Below are positions 1 to 6,152 of a stretch of 14,231 nucleotides of DNA, piece after piece; positions within the stretch are counted from its first letter, which is position 1; the number at the start of each line of letters is the position of its first letter. Both the position numbers and the translations under genes were made by a program. The notes under the pieces are model-generated. The model was not told the origin of the DNA and searched no databases. It saw only the letters and a program-made list of their open reading frames with translations. Location: the NCBI GenBank assembly GCA_934654515.1, contig CAKUGA010000034.1:1-14231 (forward strand), written 5' to 3'. This DNA is from an uncultured Collinsella sp. Its GTDB lineage: Bacteria > Actinomycetota > Coriobacteriia > Coriobacteriales > Coriobacteriaceae.

Positions 1-18
1 ACAACTAAGGAGATTCTT

Positions 19-939
19 GTGGCAACTCAGAAATTCACCGGCGTTATCCCTCCCGTCGTTGTTCCCGATACCGAAGACCACCAGCTCGACGTTGCCTCCT
101 TTGAGCGCAGCATCAACCGCATGATCGATGCCGGCGTCGATGGCCTGTTCTTCCTGGGCTCCTCGGGCGAGGTCGTCTTCTCCACCGACGAGCGCCGTCG
201 CCAGATCATTGCCGAGGCCGTTCGCATCGTCGACCACCGCGTGCCCGTCCTGGTCGGCATCATCGATACCGAGACCGAGCGCATGATCGAGCACGGTAAG
301 GTCGCCCAGGAGCTGGGCGCCGACGCTCTCGTCGCCACCTGCCCGTTTTATGCCCTGCAGGGCATGACCGAGGTCGAGGAGCACTTCCGCATCCTGCACG
401 AGGAGCTCGACCTGCCCATCTTCGCTTACGACATTCCCGTGTGCGTCCACACCAAGCTTCCCTGGAAGCTTCTCGCCAAGCTCGGCGCCGAGGGCGTCCT
501 GGCCGGCGTCAAGGACTCCTCGGGTGACGACGTCTCGTTCCGCTACCTCGTTCAGGAGAACGAGAAGAACGGCCACCCGATGAGCATTCTCACCGGTCAC
601 GAGGTCGTCGTCGATGGTGCTTACCTCGGCGGCGCCGACGGTTCCGTCCCGGGCCTCGCCAACGTTGAGCCCGAGGGCTACGTGCGTCAGTGGAAGGCCG
701 CTCAGGCCGGCGACTGGGCTACCGTTAAGGCCGAGCAGGATCGCCTCAACGAGATCTCCCACATCTGGGATGTCACCTCGGGCGTTCAGGGCTATGCCGG
801 CGGCGTCGGCGCCTTCAAGACCGCTATGAACCTCATGGGTATCTTCGATAGCCCGACCATGCCGCGCCCGGTGAAGGCCATGACCGGCGAGAACGTCGAG
901 GCTATTAAGAAGGTCCTCCAGGACAACGGTCTCCTGTAA
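19..939 (+). CDS. nanA: N-acetylneuraminate lyase-like aldolase (DHDPS/NAL family)
   Basis: A 306-residue class I aldolase of the dihydrodipicolinate synthase / N-acetylneuraminate lyase superfamily, the usual length. It probably splits N-acetylneuraminate into pyruvate and ManNAc in the cytoplasm. Visible are the pyruvate-binding loop GSSGE (47-51), the catalytic Tyr137 in YDIP and the Schiff-base Lys165 in KDSSG, at the same numbers as I recall for E. coli NanA. The start is GTG, fixed by AAGGAG at 7-12 with 6-nt spacing and by the conserved start of the (beta/alpha)8 barrel. The sialic acid role rests mainly on nanK and nanE downstream. The sugar-binding region reads GHEVV (193-197) and SVPG (209-212), where E. 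coli NanA has GYDEI and GIGS, so several side chains that bind sialic acid there are not conserved. The sequence recalls the NanA of actinobacterial nanAKE clusters. Another 2-keto acid aldolase activity is possible. Confidence 0.8.
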   Translation: MATQKFTGVIPPVVVPDTEDHQLDVASFERSINRMIDAGVDGLFFLGSSGEVVFSTDERRRQIIAEAVRIVDHRVPVLVGIIDTETERMIEHGKVAQELGADALVATCPFYALQGMTEVEEHFRILHEELDLPIFAYDIPVCVHTKLPWKLLAKLGAEGVLAGVKDSSGDDVSFRYLVQENEKNGHPMSILTGHEVVVDGAYLGGADGSVPGLANVEPEGYVRQWKAAQAGDWATVKAEQDRLNEISHIWDVTSGVQGYAGGVGAFKTAMNLMGIFDSPTMPRPVKAMTGENVEAIKKVLQDNGLL

Positions 940-969
940 AGCTTCCCCAGGCACCCGACCTCACCGTTC

Positions 970-1013
970 AACCGTGTGGCCATGACCCATTAGGTCAATG
1001 GCCACACGGTTTC
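970..1013 (+). terminator. Hairpin terminator after nanA
   Basis: A 12-bp perfect stem pairs 972-983 with 998-1009. It continues as GACC (984-987) with GGTC (993-996) around a 5-nt loop, with A997 bulged. A970 and A971 can also pair with T1010 and T1011. The following T-run is short (TTTCTC), so termination may be incomplete. It separates nanA from nanK. Confidence 0.7.
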
Positions 1014-1112
1014 TCGGCAATCTCGGGCACCTGGAAAACCTTTACCCGCGCTGTGACGGCTAGCCTGACGGCGCATTTCCTGTAGTTGTTTTTATCTCCG
1101 AAGGAGAGCGAC

Positions 1113-2078
1113 ATGGAGAACAAGTACGTCTGCTCTGTCGATATCGGCGGAACTAAGATCGCGACTGCCATTATGGAGTATCCGGCTGATGGCAGCGTGC
1201 CCCATCCGGTCTTTGAAGCTGAGGTTCCCACCGAGGCCAAAGAGGGTGGCGAGGCAGTTTTCCAGCGCATCGAGGCGTCTATTAAGGCCGCCATTGAGGC
1301 GAACCCCGATGTCGAGGTCCTTGGTGTCGGTATTGGCGCCGCCGGTGTCGTCGACCCCAAGACGGGCGCCATCGCGTATGCCAATGAGATCATGCCCGGC
1401 TGGTCCGGCGTTCAGTTGGGGCCGCGTCTGCGCGAGGATCTCGGTCTTCCCGTTGCTGTTGTAGGCGACGTGCAGGCTCATGCTCTGGGCGAGGCCCACT
1501 GGGGCGTCGGCAAGGGCAAGTTCTCCGTCTTGTGTCTTGGCATCGGTACGGGCATCGGCGGCGCATATGTCGAGAACGGCCGCGTGATGCAGGGCTTCCA
1601 TGGTGCTGCTGGCCATATGGGCCACATCGAGTGCTCGGCTGCCGCCGGCATTCCCTGTGCCTGCGGGCGTTCCGGCCATCTGGAGTCGGTTGCTTCGGGC
1701 ACTTCCATTGGTCGTATGTACGACGAGCGCTTTGGCCGTGTCGACCCCAGCCGTCCTTCGGTCGGTCGCGATGTGAACGACCTGTGCCGTGCAGGCGACG
1801 CAAAGGCGACCGAGGTCATCCATGACGCCGGCTTTGCGCTGGGTGCCAGCTTGGGCTCGCTCGCTAACATCCTGGACCCTGAGGTCATCGTGCTTTCGGG
1901 CGGCGTGATTCACCAAGGTCCCGATTGGCGTTCGCAGACGTGGAAGGATTCGGTGCGCGAGGGCTATGCCAGCCAGGCGCTCGATCCGCTTCAGGACACG
2001 CCGATCCTCATCGGTTCTCTGGAGGGCGATGCTCCGCTCATCGGTGCCGCTGAGCATCTTCTTGCCTCTTTGAAGTAA
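1113..2078 (+). CDS. nanK: ROK-family sugar kinase, probable N-acetylmannosamine kinase
   Basis: A 321-residue ROK kinase that probably phosphorylates ManNAc with ATP to ManNAc-6-P, the step between NanA and NanE. The N-terminal phosphate loop is DIGGTK (10-15), the catalytic base is Asp119 in VVGDVQAHA, and the second phosphate motif is GIGTGIGG (143-150). The zinc region runs from His171 to CACGRSGHLE (182-191). Two positions differ from the textbook ROK pattern. His188 replaces the third zinc Cys of CxCGxxGC. His168 replaces the Glu of the sugar-binding ExGH motif, giving HMGH, which as I recall is also seen in E. coli NanK (HIGH). The ATG at 1113 follows AAGGAG (1101-1106) by 6 nt. A TTG nine codons upstream (1086) has no such support. 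Glucokinase or another hexose specificity cannot be excluded, but the nanE neighbour favours ManNAc. Confidence 0.82.
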   Translation: MENKYVCSVDIGGTKIATAIMEYPADGSVPHPVFEAEVPTEAKEGGEAVFQRIEASIKAAIEANPDVEVLGVGIGAAGVVDPKTGAIAYANEIMPGWSGVQLGPRLREDLGLPVAVVGDVQAHALGEAHWGVGKGKFSVLCLGIGTGIGGAYVENGRVMQGFHGAAGHMGHIECSAAAGIPCACGRSGHLESVASGTSIGRMYDERFGRVDPSRPSVGRDVNDLCRAGDAKATEVIHDAGFALGASLGSLANILDPEVIVLSGGVIHQGPDWRSQTWKDSVREGYASQALDPLQDTPILIGSLEGDAPLIGAAEHLLASLK

Positions 2079-2094
2079 ACGTATCTGCTGTAGG

Positions 2095-2128
2095 AGCCTC
2101 CCGAGACAACACGTCTCGGGAGGCTGTT
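2095..2128 (+). terminator. Strong hairpin between nanK and nanE
   Basis: A perfect 13-bp GC-rich stem (2095-2107 with 2113-2125) closes a 5-nt loop (AACAC). The T-run after it is poor (GTTCTG), so it may act as a partial terminator, a 3' end stabiliser or a processing site rather than a full stop. The nanE Shine-Dalgarno lies just downstream and is not part of the stem. Confidence 0.55.
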
Positions 2129-2148
2129 CTGAGAAAGGTTGCAGCCTT

Positions 2149-2835
2149 ATGACCGTCGATCCTTTGATTCAATCCCTGAAGGGCAAGCTCGTCGTGAGCG
2201 TTCAGGCGTATATGGGCGAGCCGCTTCGTACGCCCGAGACCATGGCTCAAATGTCTCGCGCTTGCGAGCTTGGCGGTGCCGCCGCCATTCGCTGTCAGGG
2301 CCTTGCCGACATTGCCGCCATTAAGGGTCGCTGTGAGATCCCCGTCATCGGCCTGTGGAAGGATGGACATGAGGGCGTTTACATCACGCCGACCCTGCGC
2401 CATGCTCGCGCCTGCGTTGCCGCGGGTGCCGATATCGTGGCGATCGACGCCACCGATCGTCCGCGTCCCGATGGCAAGACCGTCGAGGACACCTTCCGTC
2501 CGCTGCACGAGGAGGGTGTGCTCCTGATGGCGGATTGTGCCACCATCGAGGACATTCGCCGTGCGGTCGATATGGGCTTCGACCTTGTATCAACCACGCT
2601 TTCTCATGGTGTCGCCGCCATCGACTGCACCATGGCCGATGGCCCCGATCTGCCGCTCCTGCGTCAAGCGACCGAGGAATTCCCCGGTCTTCCCATCATC
2701 TGCGAGGGCCGCGTGCACACGCCCGAGGAGGCTCGCGCCGCGATCGATGCTGGCGCCTGGGCCGTTGTCGTCGGCACCGCCATCACGCACCCCACGAGTA
2801 TTACGAGTTGGTTCAAGGCTGCGCTTGAGGCGTAA
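2149..2835 (+). CDS. nanE: N-acetylmannosamine-6-phosphate 2-epimerase
   Basis: A 228-residue cytoplasmic TIM-barrel enzyme converting ManNAc-6-P to GlcNAc-6-P, which then enters amino sugar catabolism. Family motifs appear in order: IRCQGLADI (47-55), PVIGLWK (65-71) with the likely catalytic Lys71, ITPT (79-82), ADIVAIDAT (94-102) followed by RPRPDG (104-109), MADCAT (127-132) with Asp129, CEGRVHTPEEA (185-195) with likely catalytic Glu186, and VVVGTAIT (206-213). Length and motif order match complete NanE proteins. The ATG is preceded by AAAGG (2134-2138) at a rather long 10-nt spacing. It is the third gene of the nanA-nanK-nanE set, 70 nt after nanK with a hairpin between. The family is distinctive and I see no serious alternative. 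Confidence 0.93.
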   Translation: MTVDPLIQSLKGKLVVSVQAYMGEPLRTPETMAQMSRACELGGAAAIRCQGLADIAAIKGRCEIPVIGLWKDGHEGVYITPTLRHARACVAAGADIVAIDATDRPRPDGKTVEDTFRPLHEEGVLLMADCATIEDIRRAVDMGFDLVSTTLSHGVAAIDCTMADGPDLPLLRQATEEFPGLPIICEGRVHTPEEARAAIDAGAWAVVVGTAITHPTSITSWFKAALEA

Positions 2836-2862
2836 GACAGGCCTCGTATCCGCTCGGGGCGG

Positions 2863-2868
2863 TATACT
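2863..2868 (+). promoter_or_regulatory. Possible -10 box upstream of rapZ
   Basis: TATACT matches the -10 consensus at five of six bases and is preceded by GG, as at three other sites in this window. I see no good -35 hexamer at 16-18 nt upstream. A transcript from here would start near 2875 and would immediately meet the terminator hairpin at 2887-2924. Confidence 0.35.
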
Positions 2869-2886
2869 CAATATAGGCAATTGACC

Positions 2887-2924
2887 GCGCGGGATCCGGG
2901 TTGCTGGGTCCCGCGCTTGTTTTT
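2887..2924 (+). terminator. Intrinsic terminator between nanE and rapZ
   Basis: GCGCGGGA (2887-2894) pairs with TCCCGCGC (2909-2916). Three more pairs (2895-2897 with 2906-2908, one G-T) close an 8-nt loop. The run TTGTTTTT follows at 2917-2924. It most simply ends the nanE transcript. It ends at the base before the rapZ Shine-Dalgarno (2925-2930), so an attenuator role for rapZ is also possible. Confidence 0.82.
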
Positions 2925-2936
2925 GGGAGGCAGCAC

Positions 2937-3857
2937 ATGCAAAAGGGAGATGCCATGGATGCGGCGGAGCGCTCGGAGCGCATCCCCGATATCGTCATCA
3001 TCACCGGAATGTCCGGATCGGGCCGCACACAGGCCATGCACGTGTTCGAGGACATGGGCTATTTTTGCATTGATAACCTGCCTCCGCGTCTCATCGCCCA
3101 GCTTGCCGAGCTCGTCGGCATCAATACGGGCGTGGGCAGGCATCTCGCCGTCACCTGCGATTTGCGTAGCCAGGGACTGTTTGACGAGTTGCTCGATGCG
3201 GTCGCCGCGCTCGAAGAACGCGAGATGAGCTGCGACATCGTGTTCCTGGAGGCTTCTGACGAGGTGCTGATTCGTCGCTACAGCGAAAATCGCCGCCGTC
3301 ATCCCATTGCCAAGCCGGGGGAGACTACGGCCGATGCCATTCAGCGCGAGCGCCTTCAGCTGCAGGGCGTGCGCGATCGAGCCGATATGATTATCGACAC
3401 GAGCCGTCTGCGTACCTCTGCGCTGCGCAACAAGCTACGTATGGCATTTTCCGAGCTGTCCGACCAGCAGCTTATGGATGTCCACGTGTTCTCGTTTGGC
3501 TTTAAGCACGGCATGCCCGTCGAGGCGGACATTATGATCGATGTCCGCTTCCTGCCTAATCCGTTCTACGATCCCGAGATGCGCACGATGACCGGTCTCG
3601 ATAAAAAGGTCTCCGATTTTGTTCTGGACCATCCCAAGACGCAGGAGTTTTGGAAGGCTTGGACACAGCTGCTCGATACGGTCATGCCGGGCTATATCGC
3701 GGAGGGCAAGCCGCAACTTTCTATCGCCATCGGCTGTACAGGCGGCCAGCACCGCAGCGTTGCCATTGCCGAAGCCACGGCACGTTATTTGGAAGGTGCC
3801 CAATATCACGTGAGCATTTCCCATCGCGACCTGTCGCGCGCCAACACGAAAGCATAG
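2937..3857 (+). CDS. rapZ: RNase adapter / nucleotide-binding protein RapZ
   Basis: A 306-residue RapZ (YvcJ) family protein, a cytoplasmic nucleotide-binding protein that in E. coli steers an RNase to the small RNA controlling glucosamine-6-P synthase. Its role in Actinobacteria is not settled. The N-terminal P-loop is GMSGSGRT (24-31), with Arg where many P-loops have Lys, as I recall for actinobacterial members. The C-terminal domain shows FSFGFKHGMPVEAD (185-198), DVRFLPNP (203-210) and GCTGGQHRSV (266-275), the most conserved block of the family. The start is ATG 2937, with GGGAGG at 2925-2930. ATG 2955, giving a protein six residues shorter, also has a site (AGGGAG, 2944-2949) and is a real alternative. 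A TTG at 2901 falls inside the terminator and is rejected. The gene is 6 nt from whiA and so probably co-transcribed with it. Confidence 0.93.
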   Translation: MQKGDAMDAAERSERIPDIVIITGMSGSGRTQAMHVFEDMGYFCIDNLPPRLIAQLAELVGINTGVGRHLAVTCDLRSQGLFDELLDAVAALEEREMSCDIVFLEASDEVLIRRYSENRRRHPIAKPGETTADAIQRERLQLQGVRDRADMIIDTSRLRTSALRNKLRMAFSELSDQQLMDVHVFSFGFKHGMPVEADIMIDVRFLPNPFYDPEMRTMTGLDKKVSDFVLDHPKTQEFWKAWTQLLDTVMPGYIAEGKPQLSIAIGCTGGQHRSVAIAEATARYLEGAQYHVSISHRDLSRANTKA

Positions 3858-3863
3858 GCCTGC

Positions 3864-4793
3864 ATGTCGTTTACCGCTGAGGTGCGCGACGAGCTTGCGC
3901 GCTGCGAACCCGAATGTGAATACTGCGACTTGTCGACGCTTGCCGCCCTGACGCGTGTGAGCGGTACACTTTCGCTGGCCGGCTCCGGGCGGTATCGTTT
4001 GACGGTCGCGACCGAGACGGGCGCCGTCGCGCGCACGATGATCACACTGACGCATCGCATCCTTAAGCTCAAAACGGAGTTCACCGTCCGTAAATCGGTC
4101 TTGCATAAGGTTCGGAACTACCTCATCACCTTGCCCGATCAACCCGACCTGGACAAGGCTCTGGTGCTACTGGGCATTCTCGACCGCAGGGGAGGGCTCG
4201 TCGCTGGTGTTCCCCGGCACATCGTTGCCCGTCCCTGCTGCAGGCTTGCCTACATCCGCGGCGCGCTCATCGCCGGCGGTTTCGTGGCCGATCCCCGCGG
4301 CGACTTTCATTTGGAGATCGCGGTGCAGGGCGAGCAATATGCCAAGGGGCTTTGCAATCTGTTGGAGCAGATTGGGGTCCATGCTCGTGTTAATGCGCGG
4401 CGGGGGTCATATGCCGTGTACATTAAGAGCGCCGAGGAAATCGAGCATCTATTAAAGCTGATTGGTGCCAAGCGCAGCGTTGCCGAGATTGAGGAGGCGC
4501 GCGCGGTCAAGTTGGTTAAGAACGATGTGAACCGTCGCGTGAACGCCGAGCTCGCCAACCAAACCAGAAGCGCCGGTGCTGCCCAGCATCAGCTTGCGCT
4601 TATCGATGAGCTCGAGCAGCGCGGCCTTCGCGATGCGCTTCCGGATGCCTTGGCGGTCTTTTGCGACCTGCGCGAGCGCTACCCCGATCTGTCGCTGCGT
4701 GATTTAGGGGAGATGGCTGACCCTCCCTTGTCAAAGTCGGCCCTCTACCATCGTGTTTTACGGCTTGAAAAGCTCATTGAAGCAAACAAGTAG
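3864..4793 (+). CDS. whiA: DNA-binding protein WhiA
   Basis: A 309-residue WhiA, conserved across Gram-positive bacteria. In Streptomyces it activates sporulation septation genes with WhiB; in non-sporulating species it influences division and chromosome behaviour. The centre carries the degenerate LAGLIDADG homing-endonuclease-like fold, with YIRGALIAGGFVADP (130-144) and FHLEI (148-152). The C-terminal part has NDVNRRVNAELAN (220-232) and a helix-turn-helix in LSLRDLGEMADPPLSKSALYH (277-297). That segment reads SALYHR where I recall SGVNHR in typical members. The ATG lies 6 nt after the rapZ stop with only a weak Shine-Dalgarno, so translation is probably coupled to rapZ. The expected yvcK gene is absent between the two. 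No intrinsic terminator is visible after whiA. Confidence 0.95.
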   Translation: MSFTAEVRDELARCEPECEYCDLSTLAALTRVSGTLSLAGSGRYRLTVATETGAVARTMITLTHRILKLKTEFTVRKSVLHKVRNYLITLPDQPDLDKALVLLGILDRRGGLVAGVPRHIVARPCCRLAYIRGALIAGGFVADPRGDFHLEIAVQGEQYAKGLCNLLEQIGVHARVNARRGSYAVYIKSAEEIEHLLKLIGAKRSVAEIEEARAVKLVKNDVNRRVNAELANQTRSAGAAQHQLALIDELEQRGLRDALPDALAVFCDLRERYPDLSLRDLGEMADPPLSKSALYHRVLRLEKLIEANK

Positions 4794-4838
4794 TTTAAAG
4801 TATCGACTTATATACGGATTTAGCTGCTATTTTATTCT

Positions 4839-4852
4839 TTAAAACGTTTTAA
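4839..4852. promoter_or_regulatory. Perfect palindrome TTAAAACGTTTTAA, possible operator
   Basis: A 14-bp perfect palindrome in the AT-rich whiA-gap spacer, centred about 65 bp upstream of the proposed gap -10 box. It is too AT-rich for a good terminator and no T-run pattern follows. It could be a binding site for a dimeric regulator of gap, or a chance product of local base composition. Confidence 0.3.
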
Positions 4853-4884
4853 CGTAAATTTGATTTTCAATTTCGACTATTCTC

Positions 4885-4914
4885 GTGAAATTCAAGTCCA
4901 AAAAAAGGTATATT
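4885..4914 (+). promoter_or_regulatory. Predicted gap promoter
   Basis: The -35 candidate is GTGAAA (4885-4890, four of six consensus bases). After an 18-nt spacer the -10 candidate is TATATT (4909-4914, five of six). Transcription would start near 4921, giving a leader of about 66 nt. A hairpin (4934-4940 with 4964-4970, two G-T pairs) sits just before the gap Shine-Dalgarno. The AT-rich DNA upstream could act as an UP element. Confidence 0.5.
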
Positions 4915-4986
4915 AGGCGAGTGGTTAGTTTGTGGGCCTCAACGGCGGGCGCTGTAGCTTGCGGGGGCCTTACGAAAGGAGACACA

Positions 4987-6012
4987 ATGGCAGTAAAGGT
5001 TGCTATTAACGGCTTCGGTCGCATCGGTCGTCTGGCTTTCCGTCAGATGTTCGGTCATGAGGGCTCCGAGATTGTCGCTATCAACGACCTCACCTCTCCC
5101 GATATGCTCGCTTACCTGCTGAAGTACGACTCCACGCAGGGCAACTACGCTCGCGATCACGAGGTCGTTGCTGGCGAGGATTCCATCACCGTTGACGGCA
5201 AGGAGATCAAGATCTACAAGGAGGCCGACGCCAACAACCTGCCTTGGGGCGACCTCGACGTCGACGTCGTTCTCGAGTGCACCGGCTTCTACACCAGCAA
5301 GGCTAAGGCTCAGGCCCACATCAACGCTGGCGCCAAGAAGGTCGTCATCTCCGCTCCGGCCGGCAGCGATCTGCCCACCATCGTGTACAACGTCAACCAC
5401 GAGACGCTGACCGCTGAGGACAACATCATCTCCGCTGCTTCCTGCACCACCAACTGCCTCGCCCCGATGGCCAAGGGTCTGAACGACTTCGCTCCCATCG
5501 TGTCCGGCATCATGACCACCATTCACGCCTGGACCGGCGACCAGATGCCGCTCGACGGCCCGCAGCGCAAGGGCAACAAGCGTCGTAGCCGCGCCTGCGC
5601 CGTCAACATCGTCCCCAACACCACCGGTGCTGCCAAGGCTATCGGCCTGGTTCTCCCCGAGCTCAACGGTAAGCTCATCGGTGCCGCCCAGCGCGTCCCG
5701 ACGCCGACCGGCTCCATCACCAACCTCTATGCTGTCGTTGACAAGAAGGTCACCGTCGACGAGGTCAACGCCGCTATGAAGGCCTACGCCGCCACCATCT
5801 CCGAGACCTTCGGTTACAACGAGGACGACATCGTCTCCACCGACATCATCGGCGAGACCCACGGCTCCATCTTCGACGCCACTCAGACCATGTGCTCTGA
5901 CCTCGGCAACGGCCAGACCCTCGTTCAGGTCACCTCTTGGTACGACAACGAGAACTCCTACACCTCTCAGATGGTCCGCACCATCAAGTACTTCGAGAAG
6001 TTCGTTGCTTAA
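4987..6012 (+). CDS. gap: Glyceraldehyde-3-phosphate dehydrogenase
   Basis: A 341-residue GAPDH converting glyceraldehyde-3-P, NAD+ and phosphate to 1,3-bisphosphoglycerate. The Rossmann motif NGFGRIGR is at 8-15. Asp34 in the NAD loop (INDLTS) points to NAD rather than NADP. The active site is SCTTNC (152-157) with nucleophile Cys153 and partner His180. ATG 4987 follows AAAGGAG (4975-4981) by 5 nt and gives the usual N-terminus; the open frame extends upstream to a GTG at 4885 in the promoter region. The segment [12 protein letters not shown] (236-247) differs from the E. coli form (RVPTPNVSVVDL) and looks like low-GC Gram-positive enzymes from memory. Codon choice is very biased, as expected for high expression. 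It has its own promoter and is followed by a strong hairpin before pgk. Confidence 0.97.
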   Translation: MAVKVAINGFGRIGRLAFRQMFGHEGSEIVAINDLTSPDMLAYLLKYDSTQGNYARDHEVVAGEDSITVDGKEIKIYKEADANNLPWGDLDVDVVLECTGFYTSKAKAQAHINAGAKKVVISAPAGSDLPTIVYNVNHETLTAEDNIISAASCTTNCLAPMAKGLNDFAPIVSGIMTTIHAWTGDQMPLDGPQRKGNKRRSRACAVNIVPNTTGAAKAIGLVLPELNGKLIGAAQRVPTPTGSITNLYAVVDKKVTVDEVNAAMKAYAATISETFGYNEDDIVSTDIIGETHGSIFDATQTMCSDLGNGQTLVQVTSWYDNENSYTSQMVRTIKYFEKFVA

Positions 6013-6049
6013 TTTAGCTTTTAGCGAATAGCTCGTTGAGCGTCTAAAG

Positions 6050-6098
6050 AAGGGCGCGGCCTCATAGGGCTTACACCCTAGGGTCGCGCCCTTTTTAT
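6050..6098 (+). terminator. Intrinsic terminator between gap and pgk
   Basis: AAGGGCGCG (6050-6058) pairs with CGCGCCCTT (6085-6093). Inside is a second stem, TAGGG (6065-6069) with CCCTA (6076-6080). The T-run is TTTTTAT (6092-6098). This should end many gap transcripts; whatever reads through would express pgk, tpiA and gpmI at a lower level. Confidence 0.82.
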
Positions 6099-6106
6099 AG
6101 GAAATC

Positions 6107-6129
6107 GTCTGCCGTAATGGGAGGCAGAC
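6107..6129 (+). promoter_or_regulatory. Small hairpin ahead of the pgk ribosome binding site
   Basis: GTCTGCC (6107-6113) pairs with GGCAGAC (6123-6129) over a 9-nt loop, ending 7 nt before the AAAGG at 6137-6141. There is no T-run, so it is not a terminator. It could protect a 5' end made by processing in the gap-pgk spacer. I see no clear promoter between the gap terminator and pgk. Confidence 0.3.
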
Positions 6130-6152
6130 ACGTACGAAAGGTAGAAGCAAAC

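Noticed and set aside
4839..4852. Palindrome after whiA as a terminator
   Set aside because: The stem is nearly all A-T, has no loop-forming bases of its own and lacks a T-run in the right place.
4885..4986. Upstream extension of gap from a GTG start
   Set aside because: It would add 34 unrelated residues before the conserved start, runs through the promoter and leader, and ignores the good Shine-Dalgarno at 4975-4981.
4939..6150. 403-codon open frame on the minus strand opposite gap
   Set aside because: It mirrors gap almost exactly. Strong C/G bias at third codon positions keeps antisense frames open. The translation is Val/Gly/Asp-rich with no recognisable domain.
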